DNA of 26,517 bases from positions 1 to 26,517 of the IMG/VR virus record IMGVR_UViG_3300048109_000122; one strand, written 5' to 3'. Positions within the stretch are counted from its first letter, which is position 1, and the number at the start of each line of letters is the position of its first letter. Position numbers and translations under genes: made by a program. This stretch comes from a virus. This document shows positions 1 to 6,899 of the stretch, in pieces. The notes under the pieces are model-generated. The model saw only the letters and a program-made list of their open reading frames with translations, did not search any database and was not told where the DNA came from.

Positions 1-723
1 AATAAGCATTTGATTACGTGAGTAATTACGTAATTGAAATTCATTCGAACAAAATTGTTCTGGGTCTAAATCAACAATCTTTTCGATTCGCTTTGGACCC
101 AAGGGCTTTTGCCTTCCGCCAGTAACAAATACGCTATCTTCACTCAAGAAGTTAGGAATACCGTCACCCCTATCACCCTTCATGATATGCTCTTTAAGAA
201 ACAGCTCTGCATTATTTGTACGCAAGAATTTTTTCTGCATAGGGCTATATTGTTCAACGTTTGCAAATTTCTGCAATTGCATAAAGTCTTTATCTGATGA
301 TAGGATGAGAATTTTCTCTGTGCTATCATTCATTAAATGAGTACCATATTTATGCGAAATAGTACCTATAACATCGTCAGCTTCGGCACCTTCGACTTGA
401 ATTACTTTATATGGGAAGTTTTCTTTGATTTCTTCTTTAACAAGATTCAGCGTACTGAAAATCATTTTCCAATCATATGGACTAGCATCACGGTCTTTCT
501 TTCGGCTTCCCTTGTAGTATGGGAATACTTCTTTGCGCCAGTATTTTCTATCGTCGGCGCAAATGACAATATCGCCATACTCAGCACCAAACTTTTGGTT
601 GTATCCTCGTAAGGAGTTAAGCACCATATGGCGAATCAAATCTTCTTCGATTACACCGCCATTTTTAGATACTTGTATCATTAAGTTACTAATCATAACT
701 TGATTTAAGTCAATCAAAATCAT
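1..723 (-). CDS. rnh: T4-type RNase H (5'-3' exonuclease/flap endonuclease), C-terminus off window
   Basis: The minus-strand frame is open from the ATG at 723 to the left edge (241 codons, no stop), so the C-terminus is missing. In T4 this enzyme removes RNA primers and flaps from lagging-strand fragments. The metal-binding acidic residues of the FEN/5' nuclease family are visible: D5 in MILIDL, D57/D58 in ICADD, EAEADD-type cluster at 114-117 (E114, D116, D117), SSDKD at 142-146, and KGDRGDG at 182-188 of the H3TH region. The stretch QYSPMQKKF matches T4 RNase H (QWSPMHKKW). The start has AAAGGTAAT upstream and a strong early promoter at 754-782. T4 RNase H is about 305 residues, so roughly 60 are lost. 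Any plus-strand frames here are shadows. Confidence 0.93.
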   Translation of the reverse strand, partial: MILIDLNQVMISNLMIQVSKNGGVIEEDLIRHMVLNSLRGYNQKFGAEYGDIVICADDRKYWRKEVFPYYKGSRKKDRDASPYDWKMIFSTLNLVKEEIKENFPYKVIQVEGAEADDVIGTISHKYGTHLMNDSTEKILILSSDKDFMQLQKFANVEQYSPMQKKFLRTNNAELFLKEHIMKGDRGDGIPNFLSEDSVFVTGGRQKPLGPKRIEKIVDLDPEQFCSNEFQLRNYSRNQMLI

Positions 724-753
724 CGTTTATTACCTTTTTCATATAGTACAAAT

Positions 754-782
754 AGTATATAGGGTTTAATTATATTTGTCAA
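754..782 (-). promoter_or_regulatory. Early-type sigma-70 promoter for rnh
   Basis: Read on the minus strand: TTGACA (782-777), 17-bp spacer, TATACT (759-754). The -35 overlaps the stop region of the upstream gene at 779. The predicted start near 747 gives a leader of about 24 nt before the rnh ATG, with AAAGGT inside it. Confidence 0.8.
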
Positions 783-1102
783 TCACTTTTTGGTTTAGTT
801 CGAATAGTTAATTCGTCAGCATGTTTTTGGATGGGGTGTTTGATATATGATGCTCTTAGTAACATCGAACGAAAGGCTTCCATCGTGTATGTAAAATCCT
901 TAAAGAATTCTATGTCTTCTGATGCGTAATCAAGTTCAACCAAAACTTCATAGATACTATCTGCAACATCCCGACAAATACTGTCAACTACTGCAGCTTG
1001 TTTCTTGGCTGCAAGCTTTTTGAATTGGTCTAATTCCTTTTCCGCTTGATTTCTCAATACTCTATCAAGCGGAAAGTTGACAATATTATCTTTATCGGGC
1101 AT
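779..1102 (-). CDS. Conserved hypothetical phage protein, 107 aa
   Basis: I do not recognise a domain. The protein is mostly predicted helical and charged, with an N-terminal segment MPDKDNIVNFPLDRVLRNQ and a Lys/Glu-rich helix (QAEKELDQFKKLAAKK) that could form a short coiled coil. It has no signal peptide or membrane segment. The start at 1102 lies 4 nt after the stop of the 383-residue gene upstream, so the two are almost certainly co-transcribed from the promoter at 2290-2318. The rnh promoter begins inside its stop codon region. Small soluble proteins in this position are common in T4-like marine phages; the function is unknown. Confidence 0.75.
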   Translation of the reverse strand: MPDKDNIVNFPLDRVLRNQAEKELDQFKKLAAKKQAAVVDSICRDVADSIYEVLVELDYASEDIEFFKDFTYTMEAFRSMLLRASYIKHPIQKHADELTIRTKPKSD

Positions 1103-1106
1103 TACT

Positions 1107-2258
1107 CTATATTACTCTCAGTAGTACGGTCTGGTCGTTGATTCGACCATTCGCAGCTTTTTCGACTGCATTAATCTCGTCCATCAACTTACGCAATACA
1201 ATCTTACCACCACCGAGAAGTCTGGTTATAACCTCTTCAGGTTTTCGTAGTCGCTTTCCGATTGAGGTTTCTGGGTCATACCCAACTAGAGTTGTCCCCT
1301 TGACTGATAGACCATCTCTGGATAGTGCATTGTAAAGCCATAGCGTTCTTGTCTTTGCGTTGAAAGCCCAAAGCTGTGAAGCGCCTACAATCTTCGTTGG
1401 GTCTACTGACACAATCTTATATTCGGTCGATTCTTTGAGATATTTAACCTTCTCAACTACCTTATGCACTGGCTTAGCCTTAGTTTTTCGTGGCTTGCGT
1501 ACTGTTTTGGTGTTGCTTGCATATCGCTCAATACCATCATAAATGGAACGTAAGAACTTAGCATAGCGTTTAAGGTTAGTCTTCTTAATGTGACTATAAC
1601 CCTCAACAAGCTGCTCACACTTTCCCTCAAGAGCCTCTTCGATTTCTTCGACCTCACCTCGTAGCATATCTAACATCTTCTTGGCGATAGGGGCATTGAT
1701 TGTATTTTTCTTACAATACTCATACGAATCAAATTCGCCCTTATATCCGTTAGTAGGAAAGTCATCAATATGAACATCAATCTCAGAAACATGCTCACGG
1801 GCTACGCCAGCCATTCTCTCTTGGATTGAGGGTGGCTTGGGCTTTGAGTCTTCTTTGTTGGATTCTTCGATTTCTTCTTCTTTTTTCGAGTATCCAATTC
1901 GAACGACCTCGGCGATATTTTTGGATATGAAATTCTTGTAATCGGTTTTACCATCATCACGGGTCAATCCATTTTCTATCATTCTACAAAGACTAACTGT
2001 AGTACACCCAATGCGCCAGTCTTCTGCTTTTTTTAGTGCAGCCATGTCTTCTTTCGAATAGTCATTGGCTTTCATGTATTCAGATACGATTTTGGCTGAA
2101 GACTTTCTTTCGAAAAAATAACCATACCAAGTCAAAGCCCGACCAATTCGAGCATTAAACTCATCCACAGTAATATCGAACTGGTCAGTCCAATGCGGCT
2201 CAGGGCCCATTGCAACCATGTCTGGTGTTAGTGTTTGCTTTCGTTTTTGCTTCGCCAT
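1107..2258 (-). CDS. Conserved hypothetical protein of marine T4-like phages, 383 aa
   Basis: This is a long soluble protein with no enzyme motif I can name. Four regions can be seen. Residues 1-125 contain WYGYFFERK and are helix-rich. Residues about 125-145 form an acidic/basic low-complexity linker (KKEEEIEESNKEDSKPKPP). A central helical part has Glu-rich coiled-coil character (MLRGEVEEIEEALEGK). A basic stretch (VRKPRKTKAKPVHKVVEKVK) precedes a C-terminal globular domain (YKIVSVDPTKIVGASQLWAFNAKT and onward) that looks beta-rich. AAGGAAA lies 7 nt before the ATG, and a strong early promoter ends at 2290, so early expression is likely. A nucleic-acid or virion role is possible because of the basic linker, but this is inference. 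Confidence 0.8.
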   Translation of the reverse strand: MAKQKRKQTLTPDMVAMGPEPHWTDQFDITVDEFNARIGRALTWYGYFFERKSSAKIVSEYMKANDYSKEDMAALKKAEDWRIGCTTVSLCRMIENGLTRDDGKTDYKNFISKNIAEVVRIGYSKKEEEIEESNKEDSKPKPPSIQERMAGVAREHVSEIDVHIDDFPTNGYKGEFDSYEYCKKNTINAPIAKKMLDMLRGEVEEIEEALEGKCEQLVEGYSHIKKTNLKRYAKFLRSIYDGIERYASNTKTVRKPRKTKAKPVHKVVEKVKYLKESTEYKIVSVDPTKIVGASQLWAFNAKTRTLWLYNALSRDGLSVKGTTLVGYDPETSIGKRLRKPEEVITRLLGGGKIVLRKLMDEINAVEKAANGRINDQTVLLRVI

Positions 2259-2289
2259 GCGATTTCCTTACACTATTATCTATATGTTA

Positions 2290-2318
2290 AGAATACACTA
2301 TACAATTCTACTTGTCAA
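2290..2318 (-). promoter_or_regulatory. Early-type sigma-70 promoter
   Basis: Minus strand: TTGACA (2318-2313), 17-bp spacer, TATTCT (2295-2290). It overlaps the last codons of the glycosyltransferase gene and would give a leader of about 25 nt before the ATG at 2258. The upstream context AAAAAGCC resembles that of the other promoters in this set. Confidence 0.78.
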
Positions 2319-3297
2319 GGCTTTTTATTAGGCTTGTCCACTCTTGGGTGCGTAAATCCCAATTATAAAACGTATTAAAATAGTTGGTTTGCATACGCAA
2401 CATCTTTTGCGTACTTTCATTTCGATAGCTTGCAATAGCTTGATACAATACATTCACAAACAAATTTGCATGGTCCATTCGATTTTCATTGAAGCCATAC
2501 ATGAATGCAAAATTCGCACATGTTTCAGGTAGTGCCGCATAGTTTGGGGCTACCGTCAAACATCCAGCTGCCAACGCTTCAATAGCTGCGATACATGACG
2601 TTTCTTGCCAAACACTAGGGTATGCAAAGATATGGGCATTCTCAAGAGCATCTCGAATCTCATCATTGGATACAGTGCCATGATAAGTAATTCCAGGATG
2701 CTGCCTGCATCTTTCGTATAGACTTTCGAATGGTTTGTTTCTATCGCCCCAACCATAAATATCAAAATTAGAGTATACATGAAAATGTATGTCTTGTCTA
2801 ATCTTATAAATTTCTTCGAATGCCGCTACAGCAATATCCAACCCTCTATGTGGTGTTGTATGATATATGATATTTATCACATCTTTAGGTTTCTCATGTG
2901 CAGAGAATGGTTTGATTGCATTCTTTAATACAACCCCCTCTGAATAGGGAATGCCTAAATGTTGGTTGTATTGTTGCTGTTGCCAGTTTGATACAAATAC
3001 AAGTTTAGAGAAACGACTTCGACTCTTTACATCTTTTAAATGAGCAGACTCTGGGTCTCCTGGTAGGTCATGAAGCCACAAAATACTGGGCTTAGACTCA
3101 TCGACTTCACGAACCCGTGAACAAATGATTTGTACTGAATCTCGAACATCTTCTGGTAGTCTATCGTATAGACCGTACTTCATCAACTCAGTACCACCCA
3201 TTGCGTTTTTGGATAGTTCATCTGTAGTTACCGCCTTTTTAGTAGGCGGCGTTTCACTACCGATTGCTCTATTTTTCGCAGAGGCAATAGTTACCAT
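2308..3297 (-). CDS. GT4-like (GT-B fold) glycosyltransferase
   Basis: The 329-residue protein resembles group-1 glycosyltransferases. The C-terminal nucleotide-sugar domain is clear: NIIYHTTPHRGLDIAVAAF (near residue 145), HVYSNFDIYGWGD, YHGTVSNDEIRDAL, then the family EX7E signature in QETSCIAAIEALAAG, followed by GCLTVAP. The N-terminal part contains NAMGGTELMKYGLYDRL, a GGTE segment that often lies near the acceptor site in this family. The likely role is transfer of a sugar to phage DNA, a virion protein or a host surface glycan; the substrate cannot be read from the sequence. Its ATG overlaps the stop of the preceding gene (TAATG at 3297), indicating translational coupling. It is cytoplasmic, with no membrane segment. 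Confidence 0.85.
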   Translation of the reverse strand: MVTIASAKNRAIGSETPPTKKAVTTDELSKNAMGGTELMKYGLYDRLPEDVRDSVQIICSRVREVDESKPSILWLHDLPGDPESAHLKDVKSRSRFSKLVFVSNWQQQQYNQHLGIPYSEGVVLKNAIKPFSAHEKPKDVINIIYHTTPHRGLDIAVAAFEEIYKIRQDIHFHVYSNFDIYGWGDRNKPFESLYERCRQHPGITYHGTVSNDEIRDALENAHIFAYPSVWQETSCIAAIEALAAGCLTVAPNYAALPETCANFAFMYGFNENRMDHANLFVNVLYQAIASYRNESTQKMLRMQTNYFNTFYNWDLRTQEWTSLIKSLDK

Positions 3298-3551
3298 TAT
3301 ACTGCTCCAGAACTCTTAACATCAATCACAGCATCAACCCGAAATGAGCGCCAGCCAGACTTATCTAAGTCATATGCGGTAATCACTTCTAGATTTTCTT
3401 TTCGCTCGGAACCACCCTTTGGTTGGGATTCTACTGGAATCTCGTTCATATTTCGGGTACATAGCATTTCACGAACACTACCATCTTTCTTTGTGAAAGT
3501 TACATTAGCTTGACCTTCACTCAAAACTTTTACAATATCATCACGATTCAT
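3297..3551 (-). CDS. Small SH3-like beta-barrel protein (WYL_2/DUF2693-like)
   Basis: The chosen start is ATG at 3551 (MNRDDIVKVLSEG), preceded by GGAG at 6 nt and directly after the glutaredoxin stop; a longer reading would lie inside glutaredoxin without a ribosome site. The 84-residue protein has the pattern of phage SH3 beta-barrel proteins of the WYL_2 family: ANVTFTKKDGSVREMLCTRN, a proline-containing loop (ESQPKGG), then ITAYDLDKSGWRSFRVDAV. Such proteins occur widely in phages beside nucleotide-metabolism genes and may bind nucleic acid or act as small regulators; the function is not established. The stop overlaps the glycosyltransferase start. Confidence 0.78.
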   Translation of the reverse strand: MNRDDIVKVLSEGQANVTFTKKDGSVREMLCTRNMNEIPVESQPKGGSERKENLEVITAYDLDKSGWRSFRVDAVIDVKSSGAV

Positions 3552-3552
3552 A

Positions 3553-3783
3553 TTATTCTCCAATTTCATTAACATATTTTTCAAACTCAGTATAACCACC
3601 TACATAAGTTTCGTCTACAAATATTTGAGGAATTGTTTTTGCGTCTGGAACAAGTTCCAATAATTCCGCTTTACTATAATCCACATTCAATGTGTAATAT
3701 TCATACTTCATCTTTTTTAGTTCAGCTAACGCAAGTGCCATCTTGCAGTACGGGCAACTTTTGTTTCCGTAAATTTTTATCAT
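3553..3783 (-). CDS. nrdC: Glutaredoxin
   Basis: This 76-residue single-domain glutaredoxin has the active site CPYC at 10-13, the cis-proline loop TIPQIFV (about residues 50-56) and the GGYTEFEKY segment (62-70) that binds glutathione. It reduces disulfides, most likely those of the phage ribonucleotide reductase encoded at 11639-15084, supplying electrons for dNTP synthesis as T4 NrdC does. The start overlaps the stop of the upstream lipoprotein gene (ATGA at 3783-3780), so translation is probably coupled. The nrdC symbol follows T4 usage; grx would be equally acceptable. Confidence 0.92.
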   Translation of the reverse strand: MIKIYGNKSCPYCKMALALAELKKMKYEYYTLNVDYSKAELLELVPDAKTIPQIFVDETYVGGYTEFEKYVNEIGE

Positions 3784-4211
3784 GGATTAACTCCTATTAT
3801 TGAATTGTTTTGAATTCGAATAAGAACAACAGCACCAGGATTAAACGATACGTATTGCTCGTACAATATTCCAGAATATTCGAAATTTATAATCCAGCCG
3901 TTTTGAACTCTTCGCTGGCGAGGAACTTCTTCGATTGTACAACTCTGTTTAGCAATTGCACCAATATCATATGGAGTCGCCCGTGCCCGACTAATAGTTC
4001 TACAAACCTTCTCTTGGACATAATACTTTTGAATTTCATAAGACCGTCGAGAATGAGTTACTCGAACGGCCGTAACATATTCGTCTTGGATTTGAGTAAT
4101 GCCAGACGTAGTGTAATCATATGTAGTTGATTCGTGTATTACTTGAGCACCACTAGATGCACACCCACTAATAGCAGTTGCTGCTAGAAGTATCATTATC
4201 TTCTTAATCAT
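3780..4211 (-). CDS. Small secreted lipoprotein of unknown function
   Basis: The start is placed at ATG 4211 (MIKKIMILLAATAISGC) because it gives a textbook lipoprotein signal: basic n-region, hydrophobic core, lipobox ISGC with Cys17, and GAGGACT 7-8 nt upstream. A longer in-frame reading to 4274 would run into the promoter. The mature part (about 126 aa) is beta-rich with two cysteines (QEKVCRTISRA, AKQSCTIEE) and several aromatic residues; the pattern HSRRSYEIQKYYVQEKVC resembles small glycine-zipper-type or surface lipoproteins, but I cannot name it. The cell location would be the inner face of the outer membrane or the periplasm. It could affect superinfection or envelope stability (inference). 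Confidence 0.78.
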   Translation of the reverse strand: MIKKIMILLAATAISGCASSGAQVIHESTTYDYTTSGITQIQDEYVTAVRVTHSRRSYEIQKYYVQEKVCRTISRARATPYDIGAIAKQSCTIEEVPRQRRVQNGWIINFEYSGILYEQYVSFNPGAVVLIRIQNNSIIGVNP

Positions 4212-4232
4212 ATTATAGTCCTCAAAACAAAT

Positions 4233-4266
4233 ATCCCACTCTGTTATTTTACTAAAAGAGTGGGAT
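4233..4266 (-). terminator. Stem-loop, probable terminator after the lysis genes
   Basis: A perfect 10-bp inverted repeat ATCCCACTCT / AGAGTGGGAT with a 14-nt loop lies between the small membrane gene (stop 4294) and the lipoprotein gene. On the minus strand it is followed by ATTTGTTTT, a modest T-rich tail. It overlaps the early promoter at 4246-4274, so the early start lies in the far arm and early RNA would not contain the hairpin. Confidence 0.55.
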
Positions 4267-4274
4267 AAAGTCAA
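4246..4274 (-). promoter_or_regulatory. Early-type sigma-70 promoter for lipoprotein-glutaredoxin operon
   Basis: Minus strand: TTGACT (4274-4269), 17-bp spacer, TAAAAT (4251-4246). The predicted start near 4239 leaves a leader of about 28 nt before ATG 4211. It is nested inside the stem-loop at 4233-4266. Confidence 0.7.
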
Positions 4275-4293
4275 GGGATATTTTGGATTTATT

Positions 4294-4485
4294 TTATTCG
4301 ATATTTCTAGATGCTACAATTCCACCTCGAACTGCAGCCCCTAGCATAACTTGTAACCAAAATGCAGAAGCAACAGTACCAATTGTATATGGAATTGCGA
4401 TTGCAAATAAAGTATTCAATGATGCAATTGTAGCTACAGAAAAGAATAGAAGTGCAAGAAATATTGCTACCAGTTTACCTATCAT
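4294..4485 (-). CDS. Small two-helix membrane protein, holin candidate
   Basis: The start is ATG 4485 (MIGKLVAIF), with GAGGAG 7 nt upstream; an upstream TTG would overlap this ribosome site and is rejected. The 63-residue product is almost entirely hydrophobic: one helix at about residues 4-25 (LVAIFLALLFFSVATIASL) and another at about 27-50 (FAIAIPYTIGTVASAFWLQVML), ending in a short basic/polar tail (RGGIVASRNIE). Size, topology and position directly after the spanin genes and endolysin fit a class II-like holin that would time lysis, but I see no family-specific motif, so a general small membrane protein remains possible. Confidence 0.6.
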   Translation of the reverse strand: MIGKLVAIFLALLFFSVATIASLNTLFAIAIPYTIGTVASAFWLQVMLGAAVRGGIVASRNIE

Positions 4486-4496
4486 AAAGTATCTCC

Positions 4497-4970
4497 TCAA
4501 TTAAATATATTCAATATACCAGACTTACCAGACTCTACTTGTTGAGCCTCTACGTCTTGCTTAACATTATCTAAGGTTTCATTAGCTTTGTCAAGGGCAT
4601 CTTGGGATTTTTCATAGTAATTTTTGTAAGCAATAATGATTGCTTGTTGTTGCTGAATATATGAACGAATTGCACTAAAGTTTACACTTATATTCTCATA
4701 ACCTTTATCAGTTAGTGCGAATAGCGCAACTGGTCTTCCATCGGATTTTAATCTTTCAAAAACTTCTTCATAGTTGTCCTCATTAATAACAATCCACTCA
4801 AAGTCTTTAAGAGCAAGTTCATCCGCATCGGGAAGAATCAACTTAGGTCGTTCAATTGGTGTAGCAGAAACTTCTATACGCTTAGTAGTTGAAGAACACC
4901 CACTAAGGAGTGCTATCACCAGGCCAAAGCCAAGGACATTCGCTATTAAATTCGTTCGCATTTTTCGCAT
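4497..4970 (-). CDS. Outer-membrane lipoprotein, probable o-spanin (Rz1-like)
   Basis: The start is ATG 4970 (MRKMRTNLIANV), preceded by AGAGAG at 8 nt. It gives a lipoprotein signal with lipobox LLSGC and Cys25. The gene begins inside the 3' end of the i-spanin gene in another frame (68-bp overlap), the classic Rz/Rz1 arrangement. The mature part (about 132 aa) is longer than a typical Rz1: a segment with prolines (ATPIERPKLILPDADEL) precedes a small globular region (about 55-105) and a C-terminal coiled-coil-like helix (YYEKSQDALDKANETLDNVKQD). Known o-spanins join the i-spanin across the periplasm to fuse the membranes in the last step of lysis. The long domain is atypical, so the assignment rests chiefly on context and lipobox. 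Confidence 0.68.
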   Translation of the reverse strand: MRKMRTNLIANVLGFGLVIALLSGCSSTTKRIEVSATPIERPKLILPDADELALKDFEWIVINEDNYEEVFERLKSDGRPVALFALTDKGYENISVNFSAIRSYIQQQQAIIIAYKNYYEKSQDALDKANETLDNVKQDVEAQQVESGKSGILNIFN

Positions 4971-5364
4971 TCTTTTCACTCTCTGTAAGTTCAGAACCAG
5001 ACAATAATTCAAAACATCTAGTAGCTTTGTTAGATGCTCTTGTAATTACTCGCTCAACTAATCCTGGTTTAGCTGCGCCCAGTACACCAAGGTCATGGCG
5101 CTCTAGTTTATTAGCTAGAACTTCATTTTGCCTTCGTATTGCAGAAAACTCTTTATTTACATTTTCAAGTTCTTGGCTTGCCGCTAAAATATCTTTTTGT
5201 AATGATTGGATTGCGGCCTCAGAAGTTTCGGCCGCAATCTCAAGTTTAGCATTATTTTCTTGCATGATAGCCATGCGTTCTTGTGTATCGGTGTAATACC
5301 AATAAAAAACACCACACAATACTAACATCATCGCAGCTGATGCTGCAGCAAGCTTCATGCCCAT
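4903..5364 (-). CDS. i-spanin (Rz-like)
   Basis: The 153-residue protein has an N-terminal membrane segment (about 4-25, LAAASAAMMLVLCGVFYWYY), then a long periplasmic coiled coil (about 28-90, QERMAIMQENNAKLEIAAE and SQELENVNKEFSAIRR), and a C-terminal part ATRCFELLSGSELT...ECPWLWP with two cysteines, typical of phage Rz-like proteins. It would sit in the inner membrane and bind the o-spanin encoded in the overlapping frame downstream. The start at 5364 follows the endolysin stop by 4 nt, with AGGG as a modest ribosome site; Met3 is an alternative. It belongs to the lysis cassette endolysin - i-spanin - o-spanin - holin candidate. Confidence 0.82.
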   Translation of the reverse strand: MGMKLAAASAAMMLVLCGVFYWYYTDTQERMAIMQENNAKLEIAAETSEAAIQSLQKDILAASQELENVNKEFSAIRRQNEVLANKLERHDLGVLGAAKPGLVERVITRASNKATRCFELLSGSELTESEKNAKNANEFNSECPWLWPGDSTP

Positions 5365-5368
5365 AATA

Positions 5369-6241
5369 CTACCCTAAAAGTTCGCCAAATGTGGCAGGAC
5401 CAGCAATACCGTCTGCTGTTAAACCATTTGCTGCTTGCCATTCTTTCAAAGCACGTTCTGTGCCTGGACCAAAATCGCCATCAGCAGTAATACCTAAAGC
5501 TTCTTGCATAATCTTTACGCCTTCGCCTTTAGAGCCTTTACGCAGTACACCAATATCATCTAAGATTTCTGCAACATCGTCATCGTCAGCTGCTAAATCT
5601 TCAGCTTCCATACCGAGCACTTTCATTGCATGAACATACCGCTTTTGTCGGTCTTCTAGTCCAATCGAACCACCATTGATTTTCTTGGTCATGCGCTTAA
5701 CGTCATCGCCGTCTGCAATGTCGTTTAGGTTGTTTGTGTCCCAGAACCAGCAAGCTGACTCAATAGCACCTGCTGGAGTTGCTACATATTCTGCTGCTTC
5801 TTCTGCTGTCATACCAACACTCTTGCCAAAGGCAGTATAGTTATGACGACCAGTAAGTTGCTTCAAGCCACGACCACGGAAACGCCAACCATCGCCTTCT
5901 TCTACATTGCCCATTTTATACTTACGGAATTCGTCCATGTAAACGTAGTTGGCAATCTTCGATGCCTGTCGGTGATACTCGTTTGCATCACGCTTTGGTG
6001 GTGGACCGAAGTAACGCCCAAACACTGCACGGAGTGCTTTTGCTGAATAGTTTAGATTTTCTTCTAGACGTTTAAAGCCTGCACTCTCATGGGCACATTG
6101 GCTTAAGAAATGCGCTACCCTACGTTCTGTAGTAATACCGTATTTTGGCAGTAGTTTGCATAGTGCGTCATACCAGTTGTCAGCATCGTCTGAAATAATT
6201 TCAGCTAGATGCTCTTTTGTGAAGTCAAATTCAAAACTCAT
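5369..6241 (-). CDS. Endolysin: GH19 chitinase-like domain plus peptidoglycan-binding domain
   Basis: The 290-residue enzyme has an N-terminal GH19 lysozyme-like domain (about 1-210). The catalytic region is QCAHESAGFKRLEENLNYS, with likely catalytic glutamates E52 and E60/E61; further signature pieces are WRFRGRGLKQLTGRHNY and the ACWFWDTNNLN segment. The C-terminus (about 228-288) is a PG_binding_1 repeat: LRKGSKGEGVKIMQEALG...DGDFGPGTERALKEWQ...DGIAGPAT. It should cleave the glycan strands of host peptidoglycan at lysis. There is no signal peptide, so export would need the holin. AAGGAT precedes the ATG. The next genes downstream encode the spanins. It is longer than single-domain phage GH19 lysins because of the binding domain. 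Confidence 0.93.
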   Translation of the reverse strand: MSFEFDFTKEHLAEIISDDADNWYDALCKLLPKYGITTERRVAHFLSQCAHESAGFKRLEENLNYSAKALRAVFGRYFGPPPKRDANEYHRQASKIANYVYMDEFRKYKMGNVEEGDGWRFRGRGLKQLTGRHNYTAFGKSVGMTAEEAAEYVATPAGAIESACWFWDTNNLNDIADGDDVKRMTKKINGGSIGLEDRQKRYVHAMKVLGMEAEDLAADDDDVAEILDDIGVLRKGSKGEGVKIMQEALGITADGDFGPGTERALKEWQAANGLTADGIAGPATFGELLG

Positions 6242-6261
6242 TTTATATCCTTTTATTTAAA

Positions 6262-6480
6262 CTAGTCTTCGCAATCATTAGTAATTGCCTCAACTCGCAA
6301 TACATAGTTGAACCCAAGCATATGGGTAAAATCGGTAAGAATAGATTCTAACTCTTCTAAATTTGGAGCATTTAGAATGTTACATCGTTTAGTAAATTCC
6401 CGAACTTCTTCTTCTCCAGTCACACTATTATATATAGTATGAGAAAAATTAATTACACTATGCTCATCTTTATAATTCAT
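6262..6480 (-). CDS. Hypothetical protein, 72 aa
   Basis: The start is ATG 6480 (MNYKDEHSVINFSHTIYNS), preceded by CGGAGATAG; the stop of the upstream gene lies 4 nt before. It is an acidic soluble protein with an alternating beta-type N-terminus, the segment EVREFTKRCNILNAPNLEELESILTD-like (described by its ends, EVREF to ILTD), and the C-terminus ITNDCED. No motif is recognised. It is co-transcribed with the gene at 6484-6849 and lies just ahead of the endolysin. Confidence 0.65.
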   Translation of the reverse strand: MNYKDEHSVINFSHTIYNSVTGEEEVREFTKRCNILNAPNLEELESILTDFTHMLGFNYVLRVEAITNDCED

Positions 6481-6483
6481 CAA

Positions 6484-6849
6484 CTATCTCCGTTTTCCTG
6501 TCATAGGGTCAGCAACTTCTGCTTTAGACAGCACTTGAATTCCGCCCTTGTTATATGCTTGACCGATTACATATTGAGAAGAAACTTTCTCTTTATATGT
6601 AGTGTCTGATTTTGGAGCGTTTCCGATACCATTCCCTAGAGATGGAATGTATTCCGTCTCTCTTCGATTGTCTTCTCGTGGAATGTATGGAGTGAATTCT
6701 TTCTTTTTTGATGGCTTTTTATCTGGGTCAATTCCCAATGCAATTAGGCGTTTTTTATGAGCGGCTTCACGCTCTTTCCACCCGGGCTTCTTTTTAGCCT
6801 TACGCTTTTTTGTGCTATTTGTTGTGTAATATGCTGGCATCAAAGGCAT
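6484..6849 (-). CDS. Conserved hypothetical basic protein, 121 aa
   Basis: The start is ATG 6849 (MPLMPAYYTTNSTKKRK), with GGAG 8 nt upstream; a TTG further up would lie against the tmRNA 3' region and is rejected. The protein is Lys-rich at residues 11-65 (STKKRKAKKKPGWKEREA and KKPSKKKEF) and then has the segment YIPREDNRRETEYIPSLGNG, followed by SSQYVIGQAYNKGG and a basic C-terminus (MTGKRR). The basic, probably disordered N-terminus suggests nucleic-acid or ribosome contact, but no function is known. It follows directly behind the tmRNA and would be co-transcribed from the same late promoter. Confidence 0.72.
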   Translation of the reverse strand: MPLMPAYYTTNSTKKRKAKKKPGWKEREAAHKKRLIALGIDPDKKPSKKKEFTPYIPREDNRRETEYIPSLGNGIGNAPKSDTTYKEKVSSQYVIGQAYNKGGIQVLSKAEVADPMTGKRR

Positions 6850-6899
6850 ACTAGTATCTCCATAATATAATTTTGGGATACAACTTTTCTGTTCCAAGG

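Noticed and set aside
109-612. Two plus-strand frames near the left edge
   Set aside because: They lie opposite the intact RNase H frame, which runs without a stop to the edge and matches T4 RNase H.
3552-3599. Longer start for the SH3-barrel gene
   Set aside because: It would lie inside glutaredoxin and lacks a ribosome site; ATG 3551 has GGAG at the right distance.
6254-6261. TTTAAATA as a late promoter for the endolysin
   Set aside because: One mismatch from the consensus, and the predicted start would fall inside the ribosome site.
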